Source of the DNA: Corynebacterium macginleyi
GTDB taxonomy: Bacteria; Actinomycetota; Actinomycetes; Mycobacteriales; Mycobacteriaceae
Length of the DNA stretch: 64,000 nucleotides
NCBI RefSeq assembly: GCF_003688935.1
Contig: NZ_REGE01000001.1
Coordinates: forward strand, 281,379-345,378
Direction of reading: 5' to 3'
Below are positions 9,462 through 18,006 of the stretch, piece by piece. Numbering within the stretch: the first letter of the stretch is position 1; each line of letters begins with the position of its first letter. The translations under genes and the position numbers were made by a program. The notes below the pieces were generated by a model. It was not told the DNA's origin. It did no database searches and worked only from the letters and a program-made list of their open reading frames with translations.

Positions 9462-9778
9462 TTGTTTAGTCGCATATCGAATTCTATTTTACTTCCTGCC
9501 AGCATTCTTGTATCCACTTGTGTAGCGGGTTTTTCTGGGGAGAATTAAGGCTGTTCCCTCTTGCTATGGCAGTAAAATACATGGCCCTGCACTACGCCTT
9601 TATACGTAGAGATTCTTACCCAAGATCGGAATCCGGGACTTTTATCGTCGGGTTTGTACTATCCATTTTTGGCGGATTAATGAATGCTTCAAACTACACA
9701 TTCGCCGTTGGGCTCATGATAGCTTCGACGTTCCTTATGTTTTTAAAGCTTAATAAGGAGAACACGACCGGACCATGA
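9462..9778 (+). pseudogene. Small membrane protein, probably frameshifted
   Basis: A TTG start at 9462, preceded by GTGAGGA, gives MFSRISNSILLPASILVSTC in one frame, which stops after GFSGEN. Near nt 9530 the downstream frame carries on as GELRLFPLAMAVKYMALHY and runs to 9778 with two more hydrophobic segments (FIVGFVLSIFGGLMNA and FAVGLMIASTFLMFL). Either this is a frameshifted four-helix protein of about 105 residues or only the part from the ATG at 9566 (70 residues) is made. It directly follows the decayed secreted-protein gene and may have been its partner. Function unknown. Confidence 0.4.
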
Positions 9779-9809
9779 AAGTGAAGTGTCTGGCCGTATA
9801 GCCTTTACC

Positions 9810-10054
9810 ATGGCCACTGATATTCCCATCTACTTCTGCCACCCAGGACCGCCGTGGGAACGCGGCAGCAACGAAAACACCAACGGCAGGCTCAGAAGAA
9901 ACCTTGCTAAAACAGTGACCTGTCCATCTACAGCGCCGAGAACCTAGAGATGATCGCCACCAATCACAAACCATGCAAAGCACTCAACTGGCGCACATCA
10001 GCCGAAGTCCTGACCAACGCCCTGACACAAACCGGTAGTATCACACCCAAGTAA
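9810..10054 (+). mobile_element. IS30-family transposase C-terminal remnant
   Basis: Translation gives the end of an IS30-type transposase: DIPIYFCHPGPPWERGSNEN, then TNGRLRRNLAKT. After a one-base frameshift near 9920 it continues SDLSIYSAENLEMIA and NHKPCKALNWRTSAEVL, ending at 10052-10054. The WERG.NENTNG..R segment with the catalytic Glu and the final K.L.WRT..EVL are diagnostic of IS30. Only the last 80 or so codons remain and the frame is broken, so it cannot move. Confidence 0.75.
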
Positions 10055-10102
10055 CCGTCATCGTTGCAATGACCCCTAGAATCCACAGATGACAACAAAA
10101 TT

Positions 10103-10140
10103 AAAAGGTCCCAACTCCTTCCATGGAGTTGGGACCTTTT
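10103..10140 (-). terminator. Terminator after rplE
   Basis: Perfect 16-bp arms AAAAGGTCCCAACTCC / GGAGTTGGGACCTTTT with a 6-nt loop lie 10 bp downstream of the rplE stop (minus strand). The T run continues on both strands, so it probably also blocks transcription from the left. Confidence 0.9.
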
Positions 10141-10150
10141 AGCGCTCTAT

Positions 10151-10702
10151 TTACTTGAACGGGAAGCCGAGCTCGCGCAGAAGCTTACGGCCCTCCTCGT
10201 CGTTGGTAGCGCTGGTAACGACGGTGATGTCCATACCACGGGGACGATCGATCTTGTCAATGTCGATTTCGTAGAACATGGACTGCTCGGACAGGCCGAA
10301 AGTGTAGTTGCCATGGCCGTCAAACTGCTGATCAGACAGACCGCGGAAGTCACGAATACGTGGCAGCGCGATGGTCAGCAGACGGTCCAGGAACTCCCAC
10401 ATGCGGTCACCACGTAGGGTAACGCGTGCGCCGATGGGCATGCCCTCACGAAGCTTGAAGTTCGCGATGGACTTCTTTGCGCGACGCAGCTGTGGCTTCT
10501 GACCGGTGATAGCGGTCAGGTCCTCGAGAGCACCATTGATAACCTTGGAGTCACGAGCGGCTTCGCCAACACCCATGTTGACTACGACCTTGGTGACGCC
10601 AGGGATCTGCATGACGTTGTCATACTTGAACTCTTCATTCAGGTTCTTGCGGATTTCCTCGCGGTAGCGAGTCTTCAGACGCGGGGTGTAGTTCTCGCTC
10701 AT
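10151..10702 (-). CDS. rplE: 50S ribosomal protein L5
   Basis: 183 residues, normal for actinobacterial L5, the central-protuberance protein that binds 5S rRNA and contacts the P-site tRNA. Typical segments are [16 protein letters not shown] near the N-terminus, [15 protein letters not shown] in the middle and [13 protein letters not shown]. It is the last gene of rplN-rplX-rplE, with a 2-bp gap from rplX and a strong terminator behind it. In many bacteria the spc operon continues with rpsN or rpsH; here it stops. Confidence 0.97.
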   Translation of the reverse strand: MSENYTPRLKTRYREEIRKNLNEEFKYDNVMQIPGVTKVVVNMGVGEAARDSKVINGALEDLTAITGQKPQLRRAKKSIANFKLREGMPIGARVTLRGDRMWEFLDRLLTIALPRIRDFRGLSDQQFDGHGNYTFGLSEQSMFYEIDIDKIDRPRGMDITVVTSATNDEEGRKLLRELGFPFK

Positions 10703-10704
10703 TT

Positions 10705-11019
10705 TTAGATGTCCTTCCCGTTGCTACGCGCGATGCGGACTTTTTTGCCGTTCTCGTCGAAACGGTAGCCCACGCGGGTCGGGTTACCCTCAGAGTCAAC
10801 GATGGCTACGTTGGACACGTGGATCGGGGCTTCTTGGGTAACAATTCCGCCGGACTCGGCGCCACGCTCAGTAGCGGAGTTTGCGACGTGCTTCTTGATG
10901 CGGTTAACGCCCTCAACGAGGACCTTTTCGCGCTTCGGGTACGCCTCGATAACTTTGCCCTTCGCACCCTTATCTGGGCCCGAAATGACAATCACCATAT
11001 CTCCCTTATGGATCTTCAT
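10705..11019 (-). CDS. rplX: 50S ribosomal protein L24
   Basis: 104 residues with the KOW segment [21 protein letters not shown] and RVGYR near the end. L24 helps start assembly of the large subunit and sits near the exit tunnel. It lies 4 bp after rplN and 2 bp before rplE, so the three genes are one transcript. Confidence 0.97.
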   Translation of the reverse strand: MKIHKGDMVIVISGPDKGAKGKVIEAYPKREKVLVEGVNRIKKHVANSATERGAESGGIVTQEAPIHVSNVAIVDSEGNPTRVGYRFDENGKKVRIARSNGKDI

Positions 11020-11023
11020 AAGA

Positions 11024-11392
11024 TTAGATCACCTCCGGTGCTAGAGAAACGATCTTCATGAAACGCTTATCACGAAGTTCACGAGCAACCGGGCCGAAGA
11101 TACGGGTACCGCGAGGTTCGCTATCGCCCTTCAGAATAACTGCAGCATTCTCATCAAAGCGGATGTAGGAGCCGTCCGGACGACGGGTTTCCTTCTTCGC
11201 GCGGACGATAACTGCCTTAACTACATCGCCTTCTTTTACGCTGCCGCCTGGAACAGCGTCCTTGACGGTGGCGACAATTACGTCGCCGATGCCAGCGAAG
11301 CGTCGGACTGAGCCACCGAGAACGCGGATGCACAAAAGTTCACGTGCACCAGAGTTGTCGGCGACGCGCAGACGCGATTCCTGCTGAATCAC
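11024..11392 (-). CDS. rplN: 50S ribosomal protein L14
   Basis: 122 residues, the usual length. I start it at GTG 11392, giving [20 protein letters not shown], the standard L14 N-terminus; the frame is open further upstream but those residues are not part of the family. L14 binds 23S rRNA and forms an intersubunit bridge. It heads a short three-gene operon that has been separated from rpsQ by about 10.7 kb, so it must have its own promoter in the gap upstream. Confidence 0.97.
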   Translation of the reverse strand: MIQQESRLRVADNSGARELLCIRVLGGSVRRFAGIGDVIVATVKDAVPGGSVKEGDVVKAVIVRAKKETRRPDGSYIRFDENAAVILKGDSEPRGTRIFGPVARELRDKRFMKIVSLAPEVI

Positions 11393-11795
11393 TATGGGTC
11401 TCCTGACCTGGATTGATGTGCGGCAAGATTTCCGTCCTTGCCACACGCGGTCTACAAACTTGCTGTGCGCGAACTTTTACAACGAACACCGTACGGCGTC
11501 GATGGGTCTCGGACCGGCGATTCGGAAACGCACCACTGCGGACCGACCAGCTCTCGCAACTAACATATTGAACCACATAAACTAGCTACTTCCAAAACAC
11601 AAAAAGCAGGGTTTTCACTTCACAGGGGTTGCGTCCTTTAGCGGGGTGCATCTGTAGCCCGTGGTAAACCTCGTACTCTTTGAATCCAGCCTTTCCTCTG
11701 CCCCTCAGCAACCCCTGACTCAGCAGTTGGTAAAGACCGTGCTTCCACGGCATCTTCCAGCGGCAGGGTCAGCTCAATGCAGAAGTAATGAACTA
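11393..11795. other. Intergenic region upstream of rplN and of the metI relic
   Basis: About 400 bp without a credible gene. The right part is probably degraded sequence upstream of the broken metI. The rplN promoter should be on the minus strand near the left end, but I see no hexamer pair good enough to mark. Confidence 0.5.
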
Positions 11796-12330
11796 ATGGA
11801 CTTAACCGAAATTTTCGATACTAAGGTTTCTATCGATCAGTATCTAGAGGCCAGCTGGCAAACCCTTTATATGGTGGGCATTTCCCTCTTCCTGGGGACA
11901 ATAGGCGGAGTTACCCTGGGAATCATCCTGGTCCTTGCTCACCCACAAGGCATGTACCCCAACCGTGTGCTGTTCAGGATCACAGACTTCCTAGTCAATA
12001 CGGTGCGCTGGTGCCGCTTACCATCTTCATAGCGCCTTCATAGCGCCGTTTATGGCTCGCCTCATCGAGCAATCGGTGCTGGAAGTTGGTGAAGGCATCC
12101 TAGAAGCAGCGGAATCCATGGGCGCTTCCCTATGGCAAACCATCCGCTATTTCTTACTGCCGGAGGCTAAGGCCTCGATAATCTTGACACTGACTACATC
12201 CACCATCACCTTGATTTCTGTCACCGCGATGGCGGGCACCATCGGTAGCGGCGGCATCGGTGACCGGACGGTTTCCTATGGTCATCAGCAATTCGACACC
12301 GTGGCCATTATACTCACGGTGATTATCCTT
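11796..12330 (+). pseudogene. Broken methionine ABC permease (metI-like)
   Basis: The first part (ATG 11796) reads IDQYLEASWQTLYMVGISLF and FRITDFLVNTVR, the N-terminal helices of a MetI-type D-methionine permease. The frame then jumps to ALVPLTIFIAP, losing the usual 25-30 residues after NTVR. An 11-bp tandem duplication (12026-12047) shifts frame again, and the rest reads ARLIEQSVLEVGEGILEAAE, SMGASLWQTIRYFLLPEA and AGTIGSGGIGDRTVSYGHQQ, the EAA loop and last helices. Homology ends at about 12330, directly against the ptsS stop, so the last residues are also lost. No metN or metQ is next to it. It is not functional. Confidence 0.8.
12026..12047. repeat. 11-bp tandem duplication inside the metI relic
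   Basis: TTCATAGCGCC occurs twice head-to-tail (12026-12036 and 12037-12047). One copy fits the metI frame; the second shifts it. This is a typical slippage event. Confidence 0.9.
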
Positions 12331-12340
12331 GAGCCCAGTT

Positions 12341-14368
12341 TTAAGACGTTGCTTCCTTCGCAGAAGTCTCCGCAGTCTGCTGCTGCGCCTTTGGATCAAC
12401 AGTAAATAGTTCCGTTCCACAACCGATGAGCTCGCCTTCGCGGAAGTCCGCGGCGGGAATTACAGGGCCTGTCTTCTTGGCATTGGACACAACAACTGGT
12501 GTCGTCACCGGCAGTCCTGCTTCCTTAATGGCCTCGATATCGAATTCAGCCAGGACGTCGCCCTGCTTGACGGTATCGCCCTTATTGACATGCGAGGTGA
12601 AATGTTCGCCTTTGAGATTGACCGTATCGAAGCCAATGTGCATAAGGATGTCGATTGGCCCCACCGCTGGGTCCTCCACGCGCAGGGCATAGGCGTGATG
12701 GGAGGGAAAAGTCACGGTGATGGTGCCATCGGCAGGCGCAACAAGCTTGCCCACCGTCGGTTCGATGGCGACGCCTTGCCCTAGCTTCCCTCCGGCGAAC
12801 ATAGGGTCCTTAACTTTGGATAGCGGCACAGCCTTTCCCTCTAGCGGAGAAAATATTGTGGCGGCATTCGCGGCGGCGGAGGCACTGACGGTAGACGCCG
12901 CAGCGGCCTCGGCCGCCAAAACCTGTGCGGCGGGAGGATTGCTCTCATCAGGATCAATGGTGCCGTTGCGATGGATGAGCACGCGCCCGTACAGGTAGGC
13001 CCCGATGAATGCCACGGCGAAGGAGATAACACCACATAGCAGGAAGGTTGGGACAAAGCGGGGAACGGAAACAAAACCAATGAAGCCGGCGGCACCGAGG
13101 GCATCCGCAAGCACGCCGAAAATGGCGATGAATGTAGAAGCGATGGCCGATGCCGCCATACCGATATAAAACGGCCAACGCAGGCGCAGGTTAACGCCGA
13201 AGATCGCGGGCTCAGTAATACCAAACACCGCGGAGATACCGGAGGCTCCGGCTAAGCCCTTGAGCTTTTCGGAACGCGCCAGGAAGTACACCGCCAAGGC
13301 CACACCACCCTGGGCAATATTGGCCATCGAGGCAATGGGGAAAATGAAGGAACCGCCCTCATTCCACAGCATCGTCTCAATGGGCGGAAAAGATTGGTGT
13401 AGTCCGGTGATGACGATCGGTGAATAAACCAGACCGAAAAGCAAGCCAGCCACGGGACCGGCAAAATCATAGAGGGCGGCCAGCCCCATACCCAACCATT
13501 CACCGGCAGTACGCAAGATGGGCCCCAACCCCATAAAGGTTATAAAGCCCGTCACCAGCAGGGTAAGCAGGGGCGTGAGCATGAAATCCACGGTCCCTTT
13601 GAGGTGCTTGTGCAGGAACTTTTCAATCGTCGCCAAGATCCAGGCGATGACCAGAATGGGCAAGATAGAGCCTTGGTAGCCGGCTTGGGCAACGCCGATA
13701 CCAAAGATATCCCAGTAGGACATCTCGCCGTTATCAATGGCCTCGGCAACGTTATAGCCACTGACCAAATCTGGCATGACCATGGCCATGGCCATGCCCG
13801 CGCCGAGGAATTCATTACCTCCAAAGCGCTTAGTAGCAGTAAAGCCCACGAGGATAGGAAGGAAGGCAAACGGAGCGGATGCCAGGAGGTTGACTAGTCC
13901 GGCGAACCCTTCCCACGAAGGATACATTTCAATGACGGATTGATCCCCAAAAAGTCCCGGCGCGGTGAGCACATTATTTAATGCCATCAATAGACCACCG
14001 CCGAGCAGGATTGGGATGAGCGGAACGAAAATATCCGCCAAGACCTTTACTGCACGGGAAAACCAGTTTCCGGATTCCGCCGCAATATCCTTCAGGCGAT
14101 CGGTGGATACGGCGACATCCCTGGAAATGGACTTGGTCATTTCTTGGTAGACGATATTGACATCGCCCGGCCCCACGATGACCTGAAACACGCCACCGGT
14201 TTCAAAGGTGCCCTTCAGATCCGGATCGTTGTCTAGCGCTGCGGTGTCTACCTTGCCCAAATCATCCAACACCATGCGCAAGCGCGTGGCACAGTGGGCA
14301 AGGGCAATAATGTTTTCTTCGCCGCCTAATGCCTTCAGGGTGCGGGCGGCAACCTCTTTATGCTCCAT
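12341..14368 (-). CDS. ptsS: PTS sugar transporter EIIBCA, sucrose type
   Basis: 675 residues combining three PTS parts. EIIB (1 to about 90) has the phosphorylated Cys26 in LAHCATRLRM. EIIC (about 100-460) has ten or so membrane segments and GITEPAIFGVNLRLRWPF. EIIA-Glc type (about 520-675) has DILMHIGFDTVNLKGEHF with the active His. It imports and phosphorylates the sugar at the expense of PEP. The adjacent scrB and a sugar kinase point to sucrose, the same gene set as the C. glutamicum ptsS locus; other beta-glucosides are less likely. It is 124 bp downstream of scrB with an inverted repeat in the gap, so it may have its own promoter. The 3' end touches a deletion junction and has no visible terminator. 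Confidence 0.88.
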   Translation of the reverse strand: MEHKEVAARTLKALGGEENIIALAHCATRLRMVLDDLGKVDTAALDNDPDLKGTFETGGVFQVIVGPGDVNIVYQEMTKSISRDVAVSTDRLKDIAAESGNWFSRAVKVLADIFVPLIPILLGGGLLMALNNVLTAPGLFGDQSVIEMYPSWEGFAGLVNLLASAPFAFLPILVGFTATKRFGGNEFLGAGMAMAMVMPDLVSGYNVAEAIDNGEMSYWDIFGIGVAQAGYQGSILPILVIAWILATIEKFLHKHLKGTVDFMLTPLLTLLVTGFITFMGLGPILRTAGEWLGMGLAALYDFAGPVAGLLFGLVYSPIVITGLHQSFPPIETMLWNEGGSFIFPIASMANIAQGGVALAVYFLARSEKLKGLAGASGISAVFGITEPAIFGVNLRLRWPFYIGMAASAIASTFIAIFGVLADALGAAGFIGFVSVPRFVPTFLLCGVISFAVAFIGAYLYGRVLIHRNGTIDPDESNPPAAQVLAAEAAAASTVSASAAANAATIFSPLEGKAVPLSKVKDPMFAGGKLGQGVAIEPTVGKLVAPADGTITVTFPSHHAYALRVEDPAVGPIDILMHIGFDTVNLKGEHFTSHVNKGDTVKQGDVLAEFDIEAIKEAGLPVTTPVVVSNAKKTGPVIPAADFREGELIGCGTELFTVDPKAQQQTAETSAKEATS

Positions 14369-14390
14369 GGACCAACCTTTGTAATTTTCG

Positions 14391-14413
14391 TCACATTAAA
14401 TGACCGAATGTGA
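14391..14413 (-). promoter_or_regulatory. Candidate operator upstream of ptsS
   Basis: Perfect 7-bp inverted repeat TCACATT-N9-AATGTGA begins 22 bp upstream of the ptsS start codon, in the 124-bp gap after scrB. The half-sites resemble CRP/GlxR half-sites but the order is inside-out compared with TGTGA-N6-TCACA, so a different regulator is possible. Confidence 0.4.
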
Positions 14414-14492
14414 TTGACTACTTCTCATTTAAGCCTGTTTCGGCCTAAATGTCCACAAAACAAAAAGCTGGAAACCGTGATCCCGCAGGGCC

Positions 14493-15701
14493 TTATTCCA
14501 ATGGCTCCCACGCCTGCCACGCGGCATCGCCAAACACCGCGAATGCCGCGGCAATGCGACCACCGCCGGCAAAAACTTCCACGGCGCAACCATCAGCAAT
14601 CAGCCGCATTTCTCCATCGGGGCACGCAATCGGCTCACCGTTATTGAAAGAGATGGTCCCACCTCCCTGCACCACGCGGAATACCTCCGCGCCGGTGGCA
14701 TCGACAAGCGCATAGGCCCCCTCGCCCGTGACATCAATGGTTGCGCCAAAGCCCTCCCTGCCGCGAGTTTCCGGCAGCGCAGACCACAGCGGTTCTTGGC
14801 ACAGGTAGTTATTTTCCAACCACAGCCGCCGCGGAATGGTCAGGGTATGCACCCACCCCTGCGTTGGTGTCTCATCGTGAGCGGGCATGCCCATCCAGCC
14901 CAGCAGGATATTTTCCTCGGTTGCCTGCGGCGCATAAAACTGCGTGCCGTGATCCAGCAGGGTAAAGCCGCGCTCGACGTGGAATATAAGCCCATCCAAG
15001 GTCCCGATGATATAGCCACAGCGGTCCGTTTCATCCTGTGGGCAGAAGATCAGAACGTGCTTATCCCCAAAAGTCAGCAGGTTAGGACACTCCCACATAT
15101 AGCCACCGGGAAGCTGCGCGGGATCATCAAAAACAAGCTCGCCCTGAAAATCCCACTGCTTTAAATCCTGCGAATAATACAGCACGATGGCTCCACGCTC
15201 ATCTTCCGTTTGCGCACCAATGACCATGCGCCATCCCTGTGCGGCGCGGGAGATATGGGGATCGCGGAAGTGGCCGGTATATCCCTCCGGAGAATCAGCG
15301 ATGAGCGGGTTGTCGGTATCGCGGACATAGATCCCGCCTTCCGGCCCGGAAGGGTCTATAACCCGCACGCGGTTCTGCGACGGGATGCGGCGCCCGTCTT
15401 CTTTCAAGTTTCCCGTATAAAAAAGCCACACGTCAGTGCCGTCAACCACAGCCCCTCCGGAGTAGCACCCATCCTTGTCATAGGGCATGTCAGGATAGAG
15501 TGCATCGGGATAATGCCGCCACGGAGTGGGCGTGGATACCGTCGTGATGGCATGCCCCCAGCCGGTTCGCTTGGGCTTGTGCGGAAAGGCAGGGTCATGT
15601 TGGTAATACGCGTGCAGAATATCGCCATCCACAAAAAGTCCATTAGGGTCATTGAGGCGGCCAAGCGGCGGGGCAAGGTGAAAGTTCGGTCGGTGGTGCA
15701 T
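14493..15701 (-). CDS. scrB: Sucrose-6-phosphate hydrolase (GH32)
   Basis: 402 residues of glycoside hydrolase family 32, which splits sucrose-6-phosphate into glucose-6-phosphate and fructose. The nucleophile motif RLNDPNGL (Asp18), the FRDPHI motif and the acid/base WECPNL are all present, followed by the beta-sandwich C-terminal part. The start at 15701 lies seven bases after a good -10 box, so the message is probably leaderless. It is divergent from the sugar kinase gene, with only 20 bp between the two start codons. Together with ptsS it forms a complete sucrose uptake and cleavage route. Confidence 0.9.
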   Translation of the reverse strand: MHHRPNFHLAPPLGRLNDPNGLFVDGDILHAYYQHDPAFPHKPKRTGWGHAITTVSTPTPWRHYPDALYPDMPYDKDGCYSGGAVVDGTDVWLFYTGNLKEDGRRIPSQNRVRVIDPSGPEGGIYVRDTDNPLIADSPEGYTGHFRDPHISRAAQGWRMVIGAQTEDERGAIVLYYSQDLKQWDFQGELVFDDPAQLPGGYMWECPNLLTFGDKHVLIFCPQDETDRCGYIIGTLDGLIFHVERGFTLLDHGTQFYAPQATEENILLGWMGMPAHDETPTQGWVHTLTIPRRLWLENNYLCQEPLWSALPETRGREGFGATIDVTGEGAYALVDATGAEVFRVVQGGGTISFNNGEPIACPDGEMRLIADGCAVEVFAGGGRIAAAFAVFGDAAWQAWEPLE

Positions 15702-15708
15702 GCCCCCG

Positions 15709-15715
15709 ATACTAT
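15709..15715. promoter_or_regulatory. Back-to-back overlapping -10 boxes (leaderless divergent promoter)
   Basis: On the plus strand TACTAT (15710-15715) is followed by six bases and then the kinase ATG (15722). On the minus strand TAGTAT (15714-15709) is followed by seven bases and then the scrB ATG (15701). Both fit TANNNT, and both place transcription start at or next to the A of ATG. The two boxes share five base pairs. Confidence 0.6.
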
Positions 15716-15721
15716 GGAACT

Positions 15722-16606
15722 ATGACTATTCATGTGTGCGGCGAAGGCCTCGTGGACCTGGTTCCGGTATCTCCTGGCCGCTTAAATGACCTCACCCCGG
15801 CGTTGGGCGGCGGCCCCTTTAACGTGGCCATCGCCGCGGCACGCCTGGGCGCGGACGTGGAGTTTCAATCGCGGATTTCTACCGATGGGTTTGGTCAGGA
15901 ATTATTCCGCCGCCTTGAGGAAGAAGGCGTCGATACCTCCTACGTGCAGCGCGGGGAGGAACCGACTACCTTAGCGGTAACCACCATCGCGGATAACGGC
16001 ACAGCCTCCTATAACTTTTATGTGGAAGGCACCGCAGATCGCTTCGTTGAACCCACGCTAGTCCCGGCAGATATCGCCTGCTTCGGTACTGTCTCCCTAG
16101 CCTTGGAACCGGGCGCCTCCCGGTACGCGCAGCTACTGAAAGACTTCGCGGCACAGGGAACGCTAGTGGCCCTGGATCCCAATATTCGGCCCTTTTATGC
16201 CACCGAGGCGCATAAGAAGTTCTTGACGGAATTATTACCACACGTCTCTGTGCTGAAACTATCGGATGAAGAAGCGGACTTTTTAGGCAAAGACTTTACC
16301 AACCAGGTACCCATCGTGGTCACCACCCGCGGCGGCGAGGGAATTAGCCTCAGGGCTGGGGATACTTACCTTGACGTTCCCGCTGCCGCGGTCGAGGTCA
16401 CCGATACCATCGGCGCCGGCGACACCATCATGGCCGCCCTTTTAACCCAACTAGATGAACGCGGCCTCAATGCAGAAAAGGCCGCAGCACTAAGCACCGA
16501 AAAGTGGCGCGATATCCTCCACTTCGCCGCGACCACGGCCGGAATCACCGTCTCCCGCACCGGCGCTAATCCCCCAGTGCGCAAAGAAGTAGAGTCTGCC
16601 CTATGA
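15722..16606 (+). CDS. PfkB-family sugar kinase, probable fructokinase
   Basis: 294 residues of the ribokinase/PfkB family. Visible marks are GGGPFNVAIAAARLGADVEF near the N-terminus (first PfkB signature), LDPNIRP and the second signature TDTIGAGDTIMAALL with the catalytic Asp. The usual role is ATP-dependent phosphorylation of free fructose or a similar sugar. Position opposite scrB, which releases fructose, supports fructokinase. Its promoter overlaps the scrB promoter, suggesting coordinated or competing expression. Its stop overlaps the next start by 4 bp. Confidence 0.87.
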   Translation: MTIHVCGEGLVDLVPVSPGRLNDLTPALGGGPFNVAIAAARLGADVEFQSRISTDGFGQELFRRLEEEGVDTSYVQRGEEPTTLAVTTIADNGTASYNFYVEGTADRFVEPTLVPADIACFGTVSLALEPGASRYAQLLKDFAAQGTLVALDPNIRPFYATEAHKKFLTELLPHVSVLKLSDEEADFLGKDFTNQVPIVVTTRGGEGISLRAGDTYLDVPAAAVEVTDTIGAGDTIMAALLTQLDERGLNAEKAAALSTEKWRDILHFAATTAGITVSRTGANPPVRKEVESAL

Positions 16607-16998
16607 ACTACACCAAACGCACGCTGTGGCTACACCTGGGGTTATTTCTCTTAGCATTCCTCGCATTCATCCTCCCCGTTATCATTGGCACCACGGCTCT
16701 GCTCCCGCTCTGGCTCTCGGGCGGATTGAGTATTCTCCTTGCAGCAGGCGCGCTTATCGATGCCGCCTTTAAGTTCTTCTCCCCCGCCTCCCCGCGCAGC
16801 TTAAAGCTGCTATCCGGCATTGCCAGCATCGTGCTGCTGGTGGGCTGGGTAATCTGGTTCTACATCTACGGCAATATGGCAGCGGTGGGCACGGGAACCT
16901 ACCGCATTGGCAATTTCCTGCTCAGCGTGGGCTGCGTACTCAACCTCTTCATCATTGCCATTTCGGTTTTGGACATCCGCCGGTTGGCGCGGCAGTAA
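16603..16998 (+). CDS. Small four-helix membrane protein, unknown function
   Basis: 131 residues, with ATGA overlap on the kinase gene and so co-translated with it. Four hydrophobic segments are visible, at about residues 10-30, 33-52, 68-88 and 100-122, with a positively charged tail (DIRRLARQ). No motif is recognised. It could be a small accessory membrane protein of the sugar locus or an unrelated passenger. Confidence 0.75.
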   Translation: MNYTKRTLWLHLGLFLLAFLAFILPVIIGTTALLPLWLSGGLSILLAAGALIDAAFKFFSPASPRSLKLLSGIASIVLLVGWVIWFYIYGNMAAVGTGTYRIGNFLLSVGCVLNLFIIAISVLDIRRLARQ

Positions 16999-17065
16999 CC
17001 GGGCCAACCGCGAAGGTGGGGCCACCGCCAGGCTGCGCCAAACGCAAAGCGGAGCCGAACGCCAC

Positions 17066-17094
17066 ACGCTCCCGGCGATTAGAGCGGGAAGCGT
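17066..17094. terminator. Weak hairpin between convergent genes
   Basis: ACGCTCCCG pairs imperfectly with CGGGAAGCGT (one bulged base) just before the stop of the minus-strand iron ATPase gene. It is plausible as a shared terminator but lacks a T tract. Confidence 0.35.
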
Positions 17095-17922
17095 TCAGCT
17101 GTCGCTAGGCAGGACGCGGCGGGGGACGATAATGGGGGCATCGCCAAGCGGATCGTCCCAGGCCTCCGCCTCGATGCCATAGGCCTGCGCCAATACTTTG
17201 GGGGCCAGCGCCTGCTTCGGTGCGCCGCGCGCAATGATATCGCCGGCCTTCATCACGACCATGGAATCGGAGTAGTGGCCCGCGAGCATGAGATCGTGCA
17301 GGACCACAACCACCGTTTTGCCGGCGCGGGCCTGTGCGCGAGCCAGCTCCAGCATGCTCATGGCGTGGGCGGGGTCGAGGAAGGTCGTGGGTTCATCAAG
17401 AAGCAGCACCGGCGTATCTTGCGCCAGCGCCAAAGCCAGCCACACGCGCTGGCGCTGCCCGCCCGACAGGGAGGCGATATCGCGGTCGAGGAAGTCCACA
17501 ATCTCCGTGGCCTCGCAAGCCTGGGCGATAATCCCCCTGTCCGTGGCAGAAAGGCCGCGCATCCTGCCCTGATAGGGATGGCGCCCGCGCGCGACCAACT
17601 CGCCTACGCGCAGCCCATCGGGGGCCACGGGGTGCTGCGGCAGCAGCGCCACCTGCTGCGCGGCTTCCTTCGCGTTCATCGCATGCAGATCAGCGTCCCC
17701 GACCAGGACGCTGCCCCGCCGCGGGGCCAGGATTTTAGACAGCGTCTTGAGCAGCGTGGACTTGCCGCAGCCATTGGGACCGATGAGCGTGGTGACCTCA
17801 CCGGCGCGGGCGTGCAGGTCGACGCCGGAGAGGATAACCTCGCCGTCCTTATATCCCGCATGGATGCCGGTAGCCCGGAGGCTGCACCGACGCTTCGGGC
17901 TCGTGGGCTGATTATCCGTCAT
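17095..17922 (-). CDS. Iron-siderophore ABC transporter ATPase (FecE/FepC type)
   Basis: 275 residues from ATG 17922 (MTDNQPTSPKRR); the longer upstream frame is rejected because it lacks family residues. Walker A GPNGCGKST, Q-loop LLPQHP, signature LSGGQRQRVWLALALAQ, Walker B VLLLDEPTTFLD and switch HD are all intact. It would energise the two permeases encoded just upstream. There are 84 bp between the second permease and this gene, so it is probably on the same transcript as the binding lipoprotein. Role: import of ferric siderophore. Confidence 0.92.
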   Translation of the reverse strand: MTDNQPTSPKRRCSLRATGIHAGYKDGEVILSGVDLHARAGEVTTLIGPNGCGKSTLLKTLSKILAPRRGSVLVGDADLHAMNAKEAAQQVALLPQHPVAPDGLRVGELVARGRHPYQGRMRGLSATDRGIIAQACEATEIVDFLDRDIASLSGGQRQRVWLALALAQDTPVLLLDEPTTFLDPAHAMSMLELARAQARAGKTVVVVLHDLMLAGHYSDSMVVMKAGDIIARGAPKQALAPKVLAQAYGIEAEAWDDPLGDAPIIVPRRVLPSDS

Positions 17923-18006
17923 ATCTTTTCCTTCATCCGCGTACGAGTGTGTAGCACTATTTGGGTGGCGCGCTGGGCTGAACTTCGCTGCGCCGCGCCA
18001 CGGCAT

